Shown: positions 1 to 10,770, numbered from the stretch's first letter. The stretch: DNA of 19,486 nt from Actinomycetota bacterium (GCA_009700155.1 WLMP01000007.1:1-19486); one strand, 5' to 3'. Notes: a model not told the origin generated them from the letters alone. A program made the numbers and translations.

Positions 1-653
1 GTAAGTTGAGTTGTTGAAGCACCTTCAGTCTGTTCCTTAATTCCAGAAAATGAAACATCGCCAAATGTTGCAAATGCGATCATGATTGCAAGTGATAAGC
101 CAACATCGCCAACTCTATTTGCAATGAACGCTTTCTTAGCAGCGGTTGCATATGCTGGTTTCTGATTCCAGAAACCTATGAGTAAGTAGGATGCAAGTCC
201 TACCCCTTCCCAACCGACATATAGATTTAGATAAGAATCACCAAGCACTAGAAGTAACATTGCAGCAATAAATAGATTTAAATATGCAAAAAATCTCCGG
301 CGATCCAAGTCATGTGACATATATGAAATTGAATAAACGTGAATTAATGTTCCAACTCCAGTAATTAAAAGCACAAAGCAAATAGATAACTGATCAAGCA
401 ATAATGAGGCATCCACATTAAAAGAGCCAACTGAGATCCAAGTAAAGAGTTTTTGGCCTACAGCTCTACTCTCTTCTGGCCTAGATTGCATTGCGAAAAA
501 TTCAATAACCCCGATTGTAAATGTTGATGCAGAAACTGTTGTAGCTAATACATGGCCCCAAGAATTTGCTCTCTTACCAGCTAATAAAAGCAATGCAGAA
601 CTAAAAAGTGGGAGCGCAATAAACCATACTAAATTAGCTGATGTCTGCAACAT
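1..653 (-). CDS. nuoL: NADH-quinone oxidoreductase subunit L, N-terminal part (cut by window edge)
   Basis: NuoL is one of the three large antiporter-like proton-pumping membrane subunits of complex I. About 217 codons are visible, from the ATG at 653-651, and the gene continues beyond the left edge. The translation starts [11 protein letters not shown], is strongly hydrophobic with several membrane segments, and contains the family-typical stretch YVGWEGVGLASYLLIGFWNQ followed by KKAFIANRVGD, the conserved transmembrane 5 to 7 region of NuoL. The start ATG shares one base with the nuoK stop (TAATG), so translation is probably coupled. The Shine-Dalgarno match (GAAGAG) is weak, which fits coupling. 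nuoM and nuoN are expected next, outside the window. The family assignment is firm. Confidence 0.96.
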   Translation of the reverse strand, partial: MLQTSANLVWFIALPLFSSALLLLAGKRANSWGHVLATTVSASTFTIGVIEFFAMQSRPEESRAVGQKLFTWISVGSFNVDASLLLDQLSICFVLLITGVGTLIHVYSISYMSHDLDRRRFFAYLNLFIAAMLLLVLGDSYLNLYVGWEGVGLASYLLIGFWNQKPAYATAAKKAFIANRVGDVGLSLAIMIAFATFGDVSFSGIKEQTEGASTTQL

Positions 654-952
654 TATCTCTTCAACAAACTTGCATCATCAACTGACGCAGATCTACGGGA
701 TCGATAAATAGTTACGATAATTGCTAACCCAACTACAACTTCACATGCTGCAACAACCATAGTAAAGAATGCGACTACTTGCCCTTCAAGGTTGCCATTT
801 ATGCGAGCGAAAGTAACAAATGCAAGATTTGCAGCATTTAACATTAATTCAATACACATAAATACAACAATTGCATTTCGTCGCACTACAACACCAATTG
901 CACCTATTGTGAATAATATGGCTGATAGATAAAGATAGTTAGCGATAGACAT
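653..952 (-). CDS. nuoK: NADH-quinone oxidoreductase subunit K
   Basis: NuoK is a small membrane subunit of the complex I proton channel region. The 99-residue length is normal. Three hydrophobic segments are visible at about residues 5-23, 28-50 and 58-83. The two membrane glutamates needed for proton transfer are present: E35 in [15 protein letters not shown] and E71 in [10 protein letters not shown]. The start ATG at 952-950 overlaps the nuoJ stop by one base (TAATG), and an AGAGGAAG ribosome site lies upstream. It sits between nuoJ and nuoL in the standard order. Confidence 0.97.
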   Translation of the reverse strand: MSIANYLYLSAILFTIGAIGVVVRRNAIVVFMCIELMLNAANLAFVTFARINGNLEGQVVAFFTMVVAACEVVVGLAIIVTIYRSRRSASVDDASLLKR

Positions 953-1734
953 TATTTATCTTCCTCTATCTCTTTTTTTAATTCAAACTTAGAGCTATCG
1001 ATCATGTCTCCGCGCGCTTCAAGAACGGCAGAGATTGAGGTAGGTGCCGGATTTCCAGTTGGTAGTAAAGCTGGAACATCAACAGCATTATGTAATGCAT
1101 AAACTCCAGAGCTAGGTAACCCAGCTGCATCCTTAAGTTCGCCTTTTCTAAATCGTGCAACTGATAAATCTCGTTGAACAAATTGTGACTTGGTTCTTTG
1201 ACTATGAGCTAAAACCATTGCACCAACAGCTGCAGTGATAAGAAGTGAAGAAATTACCTCAAACGCGAAAACATATCTGGTAAATAGTTGCTCGGCAATG
1301 CCACGGGCATTACCGGCTGCATTAACTTGGCTAAGACCGACTACAGGTCTACCAAATGTTGCTCTTGATATTAATGTAACAAGAAGTCCGCCAAATCCAA
1401 CTGCTGCAATAATTGCAACAATTCTTAATCCTTTTATGTTCTCTACTAGTGAATCTGATGTATCAACTCCAACGAGCATTAAAATAAACAAGAACAGCAT
1501 CATTACTGCTCCGGTATAAACAACTATTTGAACAATTCCTAAAAATAAAGCTTCCTGCGCAATATAGAAAATTGCCAGAGTTACCATGACCCACGCAAGG
1601 AGCAATGCAGAGTGAACTGCTTTTTTTACTAACAACATTCCAACCGCTGCAACAATAGATAATGGAGCTAAAACATAAAATAAATATGACTCTGGAGCGG
1701 CAGTAGTACCAACATCTAATGCAAAATTAATCAT
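952..1734 (-). CDS. nuoJ: NADH-quinone oxidoreductase subunit J
   Basis: NuoJ is a membrane subunit of complex I that lies at the junction of the peripheral and membrane arms. The 260-residue protein has five hydrophobic segments in the first two thirds, including the conserved stretch [20 protein letters not shown] (the transmembrane 3 region). A polar tail of about 80 residues follows, with RFRKGELK and [16 protein letters not shown], a tail typical of actinobacterial NuoJ. I chose the ATG at 1734-1732 (MINFALDVG) because AAGGGG lies 9 bases upstream. The frame stays open 21 codons further, but that extension ([10 protein letters not shown]...) lies inside nuoI and has no homology feel. With this start the gene overlaps the 3' end of nuoI by 8 bases. 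Confidence 0.95.
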   Translation of the reverse strand: MINFALDVGTTAAPESYLFYVLAPLSIVAAVGMLLVKKAVHSALLLAWVMVTLAIFYIAQEALFLGIVQIVVYTGAVMMLFLFILMLVGVDTSDSLVENIKGLRIVAIIAAVGFGGLLVTLISRATFGRPVVGLSQVNAAGNARGIAEQLFTRYVFAFEVISSLLITAAVGAMVLAHSQRTKSQFVQRDLSVARFRKGELKDAAGLPSSGVYALHNAVDVPALLPTGNPAPTSISAVLEARGDMIDSSKFELKKEIEEDK

Positions 1735-2350
1735 TCTTTGCAACCCCTTGAGATGGGTGCGAGCCTGTAACTTCTCCACGATAATAATTACTATCATCAG
1801 TATTTGGATACATTGGATGTGGTGGTGGCACCATTCCTGCTCGAAGAGGACCTAAAAGATCATCTTTTTCAAAAATTAATTTTTCTCTAGTGCTATCGGC
1901 TAACTCATACTCATTTGTCATCGTTAATGCTCTAGTTGGGCAAGCCTCAATACATAGACCACAAAAAATGCATCTTAAGTAGTTAATTTGGTAAACCTTG
2001 CCGTACCTCTCGCCTGGAGAAAATCTCTCGCCTTCTTTATTGTCAGCACCCTCAACATAGATAGCATCAGCTGGGCAAGCCCATGCGCATAGTTCACAAC
2101 CAATACATTTTTCTAACCCATCAGGATGTCTATTTAATTGGTGACGACCATGAAACCTTGGCGCAGTTGGTTCTTTTACCTCTGGATACTGAACCGTATT
2201 AACTTTCTTAAACATTGTTTTGAAAGTTACCCAGAAACCTAGAAGTTGTTTACCAAAGCTTGCACTCTCATGATTAGTAATAGGTGCTTTAGATTGATCA
2301 GCATGTGCTAATCCAAATTCATCAGAACGTGGTACTAAATCTTCAGCCAT
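1727..2350 (-). CDS. nuoI: NADH-quinone oxidoreductase subunit I (two 4Fe-4S clusters)
   Basis: NuoI carries the ferredoxin-like clusters N6a and N6b that pass electrons from NuoG toward NuoB in the peripheral arm of complex I. In this 207-residue protein both binding motifs are intact: C82, C85, C88, C92 in [12 protein letters not shown] and C127, C130, C133, C137 in [12 protein letters not shown]. An N-terminal extension of about 30 residues precedes the conserved [12 protein letters not shown] region, and the C-terminal tail is proline-rich. The ATG at 2350 has a GGAG ribosome site 7 bases upstream and overlaps the nuoH stop by 8 bases, so the two are probably translationally coupled. Confidence 0.98.
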   Translation of the reverse strand: MAEDLVPRSDEFGLAHADQSKAPITNHESASFGKQLLGFWVTFKTMFKKVNTVQYPEVKEPTAPRFHGRHQLNRHPDGLEKCIGCELCAWACPADAIYVEGADNKEGERFSPGERYGKVYQINYLRCIFCGLCIEACPTRALTMTNEYELADSTREKLIFEKDDLLGPLRAGMVPPPHPMYPNTDDSNYYRGEVTGSHPSQGVAKND

Positions 2351-3566
2351 TTATCTGCTCCGTTCTTGAGTTTGGAATTACAGGTACAGGAAAATCAGGA
2401 TCTGATGATTTATTTTCCCTAAGTGCTTTTGCTACATCAACTTTCTTACGATCAAGTAAAGTATTAATTCCGATAAAAATAATTGCTATAGAGAACACAA
2501 ACACTCCCACTACTAGCTGTGGAGCGCCTTGTTGAAACATAACTCTTAGTGTTGCAACAAAAAGTATCCAAGCTAATGAGATTGGAATTAATACTTTCCA
2601 GCCAAATTTCATAAACTGGTCATAACGTAATCTAGGTAAGGTTCCTCTTAGCCATACAAATACGAAAAAGAAACCTAGAACCTTTACAAAGAACCAAACT
2701 AAAGTGAACCATCCGCCAAGCCATTGTTCAGTAAATCCTAAACCTGGCAATGCTTTATATCCTCCTAAAAACAGAGTAGTTGCAAGCGCAGATACTGCAA
2801 GGATATTTACATACTCTGATAAGAAAAATAGAGCGAACTTTAGTGATGAGTATTCGGTATGAAACCCGCCAACTAACTCGCCTTCGGCCTCAGCCAAATC
2901 AAATGGTGCGCGATTAGTTTCACCAACCATAGAAATTGCATAAATAATAAATGAAGGGAAAAGTAGAACTGCAAACCACAATCTATCTTGGGCGGCAACA
3001 ATTTCAGAGGTAGACATCGAACCTGCATATATAAAAACTGCTACAAGGGAAAGCCCCATTGCTACTTCATATGAAATTACCTGTGCAGAAGATCTAAGTC
3101 CGCCAAGTAAAGGATAGGTAGACCCGGATGACCAACCAGCTAGAACAATTCCGTAAACACCAACTGATGCAATTGCAAGAACATAAAGCACTCCAACAGA
3201 TAAATCAGTCATTTGCATAACAGTTGTATGGCCGAAGAAATTTACTTGCCCAGTAAGTGGAATGACTGCGAATGCCATAAAACATGCAGTTGTACTAATG
3301 ATAGGAGCAATCACAAAAACCACTCGATCTGCAGCTTTTGGAATCAAATCCTCTTTTAGTGCCAACTTAACACCATCAACTAGTGCTTGTAGTAATCCAA
3401 ACTTACCCACTCTATTTGGGCCACTTCTTTGTTGCATCCTTGCAACAATTCTTCGTTCACCCCAAACCGACATAATTGTTAAGAAAACACAAACAGCAAA
3501 AATTAAGACACCTTTAAGAGCGATTACCCACCCTGGATCCTGACCAATTAGTTCAGCATTACTCAT
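2343..3566 (-). CDS. nuoH: NADH-quinone oxidoreductase subunit H
   Basis: NuoH is the membrane subunit that forms most of the quinone-binding chamber with NuoB and NuoD. The 407-residue protein has about eight hydrophobic segments. Conserved cytoplasmic loops are recognisable: [20 protein letters not shown] (about residues 35-54), [13 protein letters not shown], and [20 protein letters not shown] followed by HTEYSS, which carries the acidic residues of the quinone/proton entry. The polar C-terminal tail of about 40 residues is longer than in E. coli but common in Actinobacteria. The ATG is preceded by AAAGGTGG and overlaps the nuoG stop as ATGA. Confidence 0.98.
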   Translation of the reverse strand: MSNAELIGQDPGWVIALKGVLIFAVCVFLTIMSVWGERRIVARMQQRSGPNRVGKFGLLQALVDGVKLALKEDLIPKAADRVVFVIAPIISTTACFMAFAVIPLTGQVNFFGHTTVMQMTDLSVGVLYVLAIASVGVYGIVLAGWSSGSTYPLLGGLRSSAQVISYEVAMGLSLVAVFIYAGSMSTSEIVAAQDRLWFAVLLFPSFIIYAISMVGETNRAPFDLAEAEGELVGGFHTEYSSLKFALFFLSEYVNILAVSALATTLFLGGYKALPGLGFTEQWLGGWFTLVWFFVKVLGFFFVFVWLRGTLPRLRYDQFMKFGWKVLIPISLAWILFVATLRVMFQQGAPQLVVGVFVFSIAIIFIGINTLLDRKKVDVAKALRENKSSDPDFPVPVIPNSRTEQING

Positions 3567-5914
3567 GCTTTAGCCACCTTTACTACTGAATTACTTACCA
3601 CTCCTAGATTTCTAATTAATTGGCTATTTAAAGAATTTCTAGGAAGCCAAACTGATGCTTCATCAATATCTCCTATTTGGCAGGGCAGAGTAATTGCACC
3701 ATAACTATTTGAAACTCGTACGTGATCTCCAGTTTCAACATTTAAAGCTTTTGCTCGTGATTTACTAATGATAATCATAGATTTTCTAGCAGTACCGGCA
3801 AGATTTTCTTCACCATCTTGCAAAGATCCTTTATCTAATAAATTTCGCCATGAGGTTAGTACTGCTTCATCTGCACTAACTGACTTAACGGCTACAGCAC
3901 TTCTTACTTTCATAGAATTAACTGAGCCATCCCAGTTACCTATTGAATCAAATTCAGCTCTAGCAGATTTAACTGTAGGTAAATTAATTGGTCTACCAAT
4001 TTCATCTGCAAGCATAGAAAGTATTCTCACATCACTGCGATTTAAGGTTTGGTCTACTGCTGAATCAAATTTTCTTACTTTGCCTTGCCAATCCATAAAT
4101 GAACCAGACTTTTCAACTACTGCCGCGACAGGAAGAACTACAGCTGCAATATCTGTAATATCACTTTGTCGAATTTCCAAAGAGACGATAAATTTCTTTG
4201 ATAATTTAATCTTTGCATCCGCAGAAATATCCATTGGATCAACGCCACCAATTACTAATGCTTGTAAATCTGAGTTAATCATTTCATCTGTATTCATGCC
4301 AGGTTCGTTTGAAATTGAATCCACCGACCATGCTGTTGCGATATCTACCCTGGCAGCAGAATCTGTAATTGGTCTATTTCCTGGTAATAAGTTAGGGATC
4401 GCACCTGCAGAAATTGCTCCGCGCTCACCTGCTCTTCTTGGAATCCACCCTAGTTTTGCTCCAGAGTTTTCAACTAATTTTAATACTGCAGACAATCCAC
4501 CTTCAGTTTCAGAAATTCGTTCACCAACTAAAATTACAGATTTACTAGTCAGTCCTGAAATATTAGATATAGCCTGAACTTCATCTCCTGCGGTAGTTTT
4601 AATTAAGTTTGCTTTCAGTTTTTCACTTCCGCGACTTGCTAATGGTGCAACGTTAGTGACCTTTATTGAGCGCTTATATACCTGCTTATAAATTCTCAGA
4701 AAAACTATTGGTGATTCATCTTCTGGTTCAAAACTAATTAAGACAACATGATCAGCTGTATCTATGTCCTTATAGGTAGCAGTTAATTTAGCGGACGCAA
4801 GAAAATCTGATTCCTCCTGGCTGTGTCTGCGAGCGCGAAAATCAATATTGTTTGTTCCAAGTGCCACGCGTGCGAACTTGCTATAACCATAAGAATCTTC
4901 GATGGTGGCTCTACCACCAACTAATACACCACTTCTGGAATTTTTTAATCCTTGTGCTGCAGCTGCTAGCGCCTCCGGCCAAGACACTTCCTGAAGCTGT
5001 CCATTGGCATCTCTAACCATTGGTGACTTAATTCTATTTTTTGCAACTTCATACTTAAATGCCCAACGACCTTTATCGCAATTCCATTCTTCATTAACAT
5101 CTGCATCCTCGCCAGCAAGACGTCTTAAGGTTTTACCACGACGAACATCGGTGCGCATTGAGCAACCAGATGCGCAGTGCTCGCATGCAGAATCTGTAGA
5201 AACTAAATCAAATGGACGTGCTCTAAATCTGTATGAAGTACCAGTTAACGCACCCACTGGACATATCTGGACAGTATTTCCAGAGTAATAAGAATCAAAT
5301 GGTTCTTCCTCATAAATACCTACTTGTTGCAACGCACCACGTTCATTCAAAGTAATGAATGGATCGCCAGCAATTTGCTCAGAAAAACGTGTACACCTTG
5401 CGCAAAGTACGCACCGTTCCCTATCTAGCAGAACTTGAGATGAGATTGGAACTGGTTTTTCAAATGTACGTTTAACGCCTTCAAATCTTGATTCTGATCG
5501 ACCATTAGACATGGCCTGGTTTTGCAGTGGACATTCACCACCTTTATCGCAAACTGGACAATCTAATGGGTGATTTATTAACAATAACTCCATAATTCCT
5601 TTTTGCGCTTTATCTGCAACTGGAGAAGTTAATTGAGTTTTAACGATCATTCCATTTTCAACTGGAATTGTGCAGGAAGCTTGAGGTTTTGGAAATGCTC
5701 GACCGTTTATTTCAATATCAACTAGGCATTGGCGGCAAGCACCAGCGGGAGCTAGTAGTGGATGGTCACAAAAGCGAGGAATTTGAATTCCTAGTTTTTC
5801 TGCAGCTCTAATGACTAGCGTTCCCTTTGGAACTGTGATTTCAAATCCGTCGATAACACAGGTGATCATTTCTACTTCCACCTGTGATTGTGTTCCTAAC
5901 TCTTGGATACTCAT
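3563..5914 (-). CDS. nuoG: NADH-quinone oxidoreductase subunit G (iron-sulfur, molybdopterin-fold)
   Basis: NuoG is the largest peripheral-arm subunit of complex I and carries several electron-transfer clusters. All ligand sets are visible in the 783-residue protein. The N-terminal 2Fe-2S ferredoxin domain has C49, C60, C63, C81. The His-Cys cluster N5 has H115, C119, C122, C128. N4 has C168, C171, C174 and C218 (in CPVGALTG). The extra cluster N7 has C244, C247, C251 and C279; it occurs in only some bacterial complexes. The rest follows the molybdopterin oxidoreductase fold, which in this family is structural and not catalytic, and ends with a beta-barrel region (about residues 690-783) like the molybdopterin-dinucleotide-binding domain. 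The start overlaps the nuoF stop (ATGA) with AGGTG upstream. The residues between 300 and 690 are poorly conserved, as is usual. Confidence 0.97.
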   Translation of the reverse strand: MSIQELGTQSQVEVEMITCVIDGFEITVPKGTLVIRAAEKLGIQIPRFCDHPLLAPAGACRQCLVDIEINGRAFPKPQASCTIPVENGMIVKTQLTSPVADKAQKGIMELLLINHPLDCPVCDKGGECPLQNQAMSNGRSESRFEGVKRTFEKPVPISSQVLLDRERCVLCARCTRFSEQIAGDPFITLNERGALQQVGIYEEEPFDSYYSGNTVQICPVGALTGTSYRFRARPFDLVSTDSACEHCASGCSMRTDVRRGKTLRRLAGEDADVNEEWNCDKGRWAFKYEVAKNRIKSPMVRDANGQLQEVSWPEALAAAAQGLKNSRSGVLVGGRATIEDSYGYSKFARVALGTNNIDFRARRHSQEESDFLASAKLTATYKDIDTADHVVLISFEPEDESPIVFLRIYKQVYKRSIKVTNVAPLASRGSEKLKANLIKTTAGDEVQAISNISGLTSKSVILVGERISETEGGLSAVLKLVENSGAKLGWIPRRAGERGAISAGAIPNLLPGNRPITDSAARVDIATAWSVDSISNEPGMNTDEMINSDLQALVIGGVDPMDISADAKIKLSKKFIVSLEIRQSDITDIAAVVLPVAAVVEKSGSFMDWQGKVRKFDSAVDQTLNRSDVRILSMLADEIGRPINLPTVKSARAEFDSIGNWDGSVNSMKVRSAVAVKSVSADEAVLTSWRNLLDKGSLQDGEENLAGTARKSMIIISKSRAKALNVETGDHVRVSNSYGAITLPCQIGDIDEASVWLPRNSLNSQLIRNLGVVSNSVVKVAKA

Positions 5915-7215
5915 TTAACACCTGTGGTATCAAATAAAGTTGAAGCTATTGGATCAAATGGACATTTACCAGCTGCTAGATGATCTAAATACTCCTGTCG
6001 GAAATACTTTAATGAAGAAATAATTGGGCTAGCAGCTCCATCTGCTAAAGCACAAAATGATCTTCCCATAATGTTGTCACAAAGATCTAGCAACTTATCA
6101 AGATCTGCTTCAGTGCCACGACCGGCCTCTAAATCTTTAAGAACTTGTACTAACCACCAAGTGCCTTCGCGACATGGTGTGCACTTTCCACAAGATTCAT
6201 GTTTATAAAACTCAGTCCACCTTAAAACCGCTCTTACTATGCATGTTGTCTCATCAAATATTTGTAGGGCTTTAGTTCCTAGCATTGACCCGGCAGCAGA
6301 TACGCCCTCGTAATCAAGTGGAACATCTAAGTGGGCATCGGTAAAAATTGGAGTTGATGAACCGCCAGGTGTCCAAAACTTTAATCTATGTCCACTTCTT
6401 ACGCCACCTGAGATTTCAAGAAGCTCTCTTAATGTAATGCCAAGTGGTGCTTCAAATTGCCCCGGATTATTTACATGCCCTGATAGTGAATAAAGTGTGA
6501 ACCCCTTACTTTTCTCAGTTCCCATTGCCGTAAACCACTCCACACCATTACTAATAATTGAAGGAACTGATGCAACTGACTCAACATTGTTAACCACAGT
6601 TGGCTTTGCATAAAGGCCTGCAATAGCTGGAAACGGTGGTCGAAGTCTTGGCTGGCCACGGAAGCCCTCTAGTGAATCCAAAAGTGCAGTTTCTTCACCA
6701 CAAATATATGCACCAGCTCCAACATGCAGGACAAGTTCTAAATCAAAACCCTTGCCTAAAATATTTTTTCCAAGCAAACCTGCTTTATACGCATCTTCGA
6801 TAGCTTGTTGCACTCTTCTAACCACATGCGTTACTTCACCTCTAATATAAATAAATGCATGATTAGCTCTAATTGCAAATGAACCAATAATTATTCCTTC
6901 AATTAATACATGTGGGTTTGCCATCATTAATGGCGTATCTTTACAAGTTCCTGGTTCTGACTCATCTGCATTGACTACAAAGTAATGCTCTTTATTATCA
7001 CCTTGTGGAATAAATCCCCATTTATTTCCAGTAGGAAAACCAGCGCCACCTCTACCGCGTAATCCAGAATCTTTTATTAATTGAATTACTTCATCTGGCT
7101 GCATGGAAAGGGCTTTTGAAATCGCGGTGTAGCCACCATTGCGCTTATAGCCATCAATTGTAAATGAATCTGCTTGATCCCAACTTGCAGAAAGTACTGG
7201 AGTTAATTTACTCAT
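5911..7215 (-). CDS. nuoF: NADH-quinone oxidoreductase subunit F (NADH/FMN-binding)
   Basis: NuoF binds NADH and FMN and is where electrons enter complex I. The 434-residue protein shows the glycine-rich nucleotide/FMN site GLRGRGGAGFPTGNKWGF (51-68), the NADESEPGTCKD segment (82-93), and HVGAGAYICGEETALL (164-179). The N3 4Fe-4S ligands are C342, C345, C348 (SCGKCTPCREGTWW) and C388. The length is standard. The ATG at 7215 overlaps the nuoE stop as ATGA and has AAAGGTGGAG directly upstream. It works with NuoE and NuoG as the dehydrogenase module. Confidence 0.98.
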   Translation of the reverse strand: MSKLTPVLSASWDQADSFTIDGYKRNGGYTAISKALSMQPDEVIQLIKDSGLRGRGGAGFPTGNKWGFIPQGDNKEHYFVVNADESEPGTCKDTPLMMANPHVLIEGIIIGSFAIRANHAFIYIRGEVTHVVRRVQQAIEDAYKAGLLGKNILGKGFDLELVLHVGAGAYICGEETALLDSLEGFRGQPRLRPPFPAIAGLYAKPTVVNNVESVASVPSIISNGVEWFTAMGTEKSKGFTLYSLSGHVNNPGQFEAPLGITLRELLEISGGVRSGHRLKFWTPGGSSTPIFTDAHLDVPLDYEGVSAAGSMLGTKALQIFDETTCIVRAVLRWTEFYKHESCGKCTPCREGTWWLVQVLKDLEAGRGTEADLDKLLDLCDNIMGRSFCALADGAASPIISSLKYFRQEYLDHLAAGKCPFDPIASTLFDTTGVK

Positions 7216-7838
7216 GCTCCACCTTTCGCCTTCTTAAGTCCCAAAAGAGATGGCTCACCTGCTTGTATACCTTCATTCGCTAATCCATCTGAGATACCAG
7301 CAAGTACAGCAGAGTTTTGTTTCCATGTACGTAAACTCTTTGGACCACGAGTTGGTGCTGGTGGATTACCAGCACGAGCTCCATCAACTAAATCTTTTAC
7401 AGACTGAACTGTTTGATTATCGTAGAACTCCCAGTTAACCATAACTACAGGTGCATAATCACATGCGGCATTACATTCAATATGTTCTACCGATACTTTA
7501 CCGTCGCCAGTTACGCCATCATTTTCAATATCAAGATGTTCTTTAATTGATTCAAATATTGCATCTCCACCCATCACTGCGCATAAAGTATTTGTACATA
7601 TACCAACATGGTATTCACCTACTGGTTTTGATTTGTACTGAGTGTAAAAAGTTGATACGGCAGTTACTTCAGCAGTAGCTAACTCTAATTTTTGTCCAAT
7701 TAATTCAATTCCTTCATTTGTAACATAGCCTTCAATAGATTGCACATAATGCAGAAGCGGCATTATTGCTGAGCGCTTACGTGGGTAGCGAGAAATAATT
7801 GAATCCATGACTGAAAGTTGCTCTGCGGTATATGCCAT
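7212..7838 (-). CDS. nuoE: NADH-quinone oxidoreductase subunit E (2Fe-2S)
   Basis: NuoE is the thioredoxin-fold partner of NuoF and binds the N1a 2Fe-2S cluster. The four ligands are visible: C81 and C86 in GICTNTLCAVMGG, and C122 and C126 in HIECNAACDYAPVVMVN. The 208-residue length is a little above the E. coli size (166) because of a C-terminal tail of about 45 residues that is rich in G, A and K, as in other Actinobacteria. The helical N-terminal region contains ALL/PLLHYVQSIEGYV-like sequence typical of the family. The ATG at 7838 shares one base with the nuoD stop (TAATG), with GGTGGAG upstream. Confidence 0.97.
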   Translation of the reverse strand: MAYTAEQLSVMDSIISRYPRKRSAIMPLLHYVQSIEGYVTNEGIELIGQKLELATAEVTAVSTFYTQYKSKPVGEYHVGICTNTLCAVMGGDAIFESIKEHLDIENDGVTGDGKVSVEHIECNAACDYAPVVMVNWEFYDNQTVQSVKDLVDGARAGNPPAPTRGPKSLRTWKQNSAVLAGISDGLANEGIQAGEPSLLGLKKAKGGA

Positions 7839-9178
7839 TAGCGATCAACTCCACCCATAACTGGATCAATCGATGCAACTGCAGCAACAACATCAGAAAT
7901 TTGTCCGCCTTCACACATCGCTGAAGTTGATTGCAAATTATTAAAGGATGGATCTCTAAAGTGAACTCGATATGGTCTAGTACCGCCATCTGAAACTAAA
8001 TTAACTCCAAGCTCACCACGTGGTGATTCAATTGCGGTATAAACCTGACCTGCTGGAACTCTAAATCCTTCAGTTACTAACTTGAAGTGGTGGATCAATG
8101 CTTCCATTGATTCGCCCATAATTTCGCGTATGTGGTTAAGTGAGTTACCCATTCCATCTGCGCCCACAGAAAGTTGTGATGGCCAAGCAATTTTCTTATC
8201 TGCAACCATTACTGGCTGACCCTCTAATTTTTCTAGTTTTACTACACACTGTTCAATAATTCTTAAGGATTGCTCTAGCTCTTGCATTCTGATCAAGAAG
8301 CGGCCATAAACATCACAAGTATCTGTAGTTGGAATATCAAATTTATAATCCTCATATCCACAATATGGTTGTGCTTTTCTTAAATCCCAAGCTAATCCAG
8401 TTGATCTAAGTACCGGGCCAGTTATTCCAAGTGTGGTGCACCCGGCTAAATCCAAATACCCAATTCCTTGGGTTCTTTTAATCCAAATTGAGTTACCTAC
8501 TAAAAGTTTCTCATTATCTTTAAAGTTATGGCGTAGGTCTTTAACGGTTTGTTTAATTTTACTTAGCGCTCCCTCTGGTAAATCTTGGGCAACACCACCT
8601 GGCCTGACATAAGCCATATTCATTCTTAACCCAGAAACTAATTCAAAAATATCTAATACTTTCTCGCGCTCCCTAAAGGCAAAAATCATTGGTGAAAGTG
8701 CACCTAGCTCAAGTGCGCCAGTTCCAAGCGCCACCATATGGGAAGAGATTCGATTGAACTCCATCATCATTACTCTAAGTACGGTTGCTCGTTCAGTTAT
8801 ATCGTTTGTAATTCCTAATAATTTTTCAACACCTAGACAATATGCAGTCTCATTAAATATCGGTGATAAGTAATCCATTCTTGTTACAAAAGTTACGCCT
8901 TGAGTCCAATTTCTATACTCAGTATTTTTCTCAATCCCGGTGTGTAAATAACCAATGCCACATCTAGCTTCAGTAATTGTTTCACCCTCTAGTTCTAAAA
9001 TTAATCTAAGAACGCCATGAGTTGAAGGATGTTGTGGTCCCATGTTTACTACTACGCGCTCTTCCTTAGTTGCACCAATCTCTGTTACTAAAGAATCCCA
9101 ATCTCCACCGGTAACTGAATAAACTCTTCCTTCAGTAGTTTCTTGTGAAGATGCATACGGATCAATAAATGTTGTCAT
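7838..9178 (-). CDS. nuoD: NADH-quinone oxidoreductase subunit D (49 kDa type)
   Basis: NuoD forms the quinone-reduction site of complex I with NuoB. The 446-residue protein has the family landmarks: [20 protein letters not shown] near residue 45 (the loop that contacts the quinone headgroup), [15 protein letters not shown], and [20 protein letters not shown] followed by [13 protein letters not shown] near the C-terminus. It is a separate gene, not fused to nuoC as in E. coli. The ATG at 9178 overlaps the nuoC stop (ATGA) and has GGAG 6 bases upstream. Confidence 0.98.
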   Translation of the reverse strand: MTTFIDPYASSQETTEGRVYSVTGGDWDSLVTEIGATKEERVVVNMGPQHPSTHGVLRLILELEGETITEARCGIGYLHTGIEKNTEYRNWTQGVTFVTRMDYLSPIFNETAYCLGVEKLLGITNDITERATVLRVMMMEFNRISSHMVALGTGALELGALSPMIFAFREREKVLDIFELVSGLRMNMAYVRPGGVAQDLPEGALSKIKQTVKDLRHNFKDNEKLLVGNSIWIKRTQGIGYLDLAGCTTLGITGPVLRSTGLAWDLRKAQPYCGYEDYKFDIPTTDTCDVYGRFLIRMQELEQSLRIIEQCVVKLEKLEGQPVMVADKKIAWPSQLSVGADGMGNSLNHIREIMGESMEALIHHFKLVTEGFRVPAGQVYTAIESPRGELGVNLVSDGGTRPYRVHFRDPSFNNLQSTSAMCEGGQISDVVAAVASIDPVMGGVDR

Positions 9179-9804
9179 CGATAACTCCGGCGCTCTGAAG
9201 GAGCAGGAATGGTTGCACCTTTATATTCGATTTCAATTCCACCAAGTGGGTAATCTTTTCGCTGCGGGTGGCCTGGCCAATCATCGGGCATCATTATTCG
9301 AGTTAAACCAGGGTGGTTATCAAAAATTATTCCGAACATGTCATAAGTTTCACGTTCATGCCAATTAGTCCCTGCCCAAACTTCAACAAGTGATGGGATG
9401 TGTGGATCATTATCTGAAACGCAAACTTCTAATCTAATTCTCTGATTTCTTGTAATAGAAAGTAGTGAATAAATTGCATGCAATTCTCGGCCTGATTCAT
9501 TTGGGTAGTGAACACCATTCACACCAACACACATTTCAAATCTAAGTTCATTTCTTAAAATTTTTGCAACATCAAATAACCGATCCCGTTTTACAAACAA
9601 AGTTAACTCACCACGATCTACAACTACTTTTTCTATCGCGTCACTAAACAACGGGTATGCGCGTTCCAAATCATCAGCTACCTGATCAAAATAGGCACCA
9701 AATGGACGTTGGGTTGACCCTGTTACAACTGCGGAATTAACTAAACCGCTAAAACCGGATGTGTCGCCAGATCCGGATACGCCGAACATTCCTTTTTCGC
9801 TCAT
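9175..9804 (-). CDS. nuoC: NADH-quinone oxidoreductase subunit C (30 kDa type)
   Basis: NuoC is a structural peripheral-arm subunit without cofactors. The 209-residue protein has a variable N-terminus rich in G and S. The conserved 30 kDa signature follows in two pieces: [20 protein letters not shown], then [20 protein letters not shown]. The start ATG overlaps the nuoB stop (ATGA), with AAGG about 10 bases upstream. It lies between nuoB and nuoD in the usual order. Confidence 0.97.
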   Translation of the reverse strand: MSEKGMFGVSGSGDTSGFSGLVNSAVVTGSTQRPFGAYFDQVADDLERAYPLFSDAIEKVVVDRGELTLFVKRDRLFDVAKILRNELRFEMCVGVNGVHYPNESGRELHAIYSLLSITRNQRIRLEVCVSDNDPHIPSLVEVWAGTNWHERETYDMFGIIFDNHPGLTRIMMPDDWPGHPQRKDYPLGGIEIEYKGATIPAPSERRSYR

Positions 9805-10355
9805 GCGAATAAGCCTTTTAATTGGTGGGTTGGTTTAGCAGCTAGTGCTGCGGCCTCTACTTCTCTAATGATTTTTTCTCTATTAGCTCCAAGTTTTTCA
9901 TTTCCAATTTGCTCATGTAATTTTAAAATTGCATCCATTAACATTTCTGGGCGAGGAGGACAGCCTGGTAAGTAAATATCGACTGGAATAACGTGATCAA
10001 CGCCTTGAACAATTGCATAATTATTAAACATTCCACCAGATGAAGCACATGCACCCATAGCAATTGACCATTTAGGTGCAGCCATTTGATCGTATATCTG
10101 CCTTAGTACTGGAGCCATCTTGTTACTAACACGACCAGCTACAATCATTAAATCTGCTTGTCTTGGAGATGCACGGAAAACTTCCATACCGAATCTTGCT
10201 AAATCGTAACGACCAGCACCTGCTGCCATCATTTCAATCGCACAGCAAGCTAAACCAAAAGTTGCAGGCCAAAGAGAATTTTTCCTCATATACCCAGCTA
10301 ATTTTTCAACTGTTGTAAGTAAAAATCCGCTTGGTAATTTTTCTTCTAAGCCCAT
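9801..10355 (-). CDS. nuoB: NADH-quinone oxidoreductase subunit B (cluster N2)
   Basis: NuoB carries cluster N2, the last iron-sulfur centre before the quinone. Counting from [10 protein letters not shown], the ligands are C37 and C38 ([10 protein letters not shown]), C103 ([13 protein letters not shown]) and C132 ([12 protein letters not shown]). The tandem cysteines are diagnostic. I chose the ATG at 10355-10353 because the protein then begins exactly as actinobacterial NuoB usually does, and the start lies 2 bases after the nuoA stop. Two upstream in-frame ATGs (10388 and 10367) would add 11 or 4 residues and overlap nuoA; they are less likely but not excluded. The protein from the chosen start has 184 residues. 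Confidence 0.96.
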   Translation of the reverse strand: MGLEEKLPSGFLLTTVEKLAGYMRKNSLWPATFGLACCAIEMMAAGAGRYDLARFGMEVFRASPRQADLMIVAGRVSNKMAPVLRQIYDQMAAPKWSIAMGACASSGGMFNNYAIVQGVDHVIPVDIYLPGCPPRPEMLMDAILKLHEQIGNEKLGANREKIIREVEAAALAAKPTHQLKGLFA

Positions 10356-10357
10356 GT

Positions 10358-10729
10358 TTAATCCCATTCCAATCCGCCGCGGCGCCATACATATGCGTAA
10401 GCAACAAAGACGGTTCCAATAAACAATGCCATTTCAACTAATCCAAAAATACCTAGATCATCAAATGCCACTGCCCATGGATATAAAAATACAATTTCAA
10501 TATCAAAAATAATAAACAGCATTGCTGTTAAGAAATATTTAACTGGAAATCTTCCGCCGCCCACAGCTTGAGGTGACGGTTCGATTCCGCACTCATATGC
10601 ATCAGACTTTGCTCTGTTATATCTTTTTGGGCCGGTTAAGGCAGCAGCAGCGACTGAAAAAATCGCAAATCCAAAGCCAATTGCACCAATAGCTAGGATT
10701 GGGACATATGGATTAAATGAAGGATTCAT
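10358..10729 (-). CDS. nuoA: NADH-quinone oxidoreductase subunit A
   Basis: NuoA is a small membrane subunit at the base of the peripheral arm and the first gene of the operon. The 123-residue protein has three hydrophobic segments (about residues 9-31, 65-85 and 92-114). Between the first two is the conserved loop [12 protein letters not shown], whose cysteine belongs to the mobile loop that contacts the quinone site, then [20 protein letters not shown] with the acidic FDIE motif. The ATG at 10729 has AGGA 9 bases upstream. The next gene upstream (ubiE/menG) ends 41 bases away on the same strand, so both may share a transcript. Confidence 0.97.
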   Translation of the reverse strand: MNPSFNPYVPILAIGAIGFGFAIFSVAAAALTGPKRYNRAKSDAYECGIEPSPQAVGGGRFPVKYFLTAMLFIIFDIEIVFLYPWAVAFDDLGIFGLVEMALFIGTVFVAYAYVWRRGGLEWD

Positions 10730-10770
10730 ACGGTCAAATCCTATTCTTTACCTAAGGCCACTTTTGCCAC

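Noticed and set aside
1735..1797. Longer nuoJ start adding 21 residues
   Set aside because: The extension lies inside the nuoI coding end, whereas the ATG at 1734 has a good AAGGGG site and matches the usual NuoJ N-terminus.
3768..4577. A 269-codon open frame on the plus strand opposite nuoG
   Set aside because: It lies fully antisense to a well-conserved gene, has serine- and isoleucine-rich sequence typical of the complement of coding DNA, and shows no recognisable domain. It is a shadow frame.
10356..10388. Longer nuoB start adding 11 residues
   Set aside because: It would overlap nuoA by about 30 bases, and the family-typical N-terminus begins at the ATG at 10355.
10730..10770. Possible terminator or hairpin between ubiE and nuoA
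   Set aside because: The repeated GTGGC units are direct repeats, not inverted, and no T-run follows, so there is no terminator-like structure.
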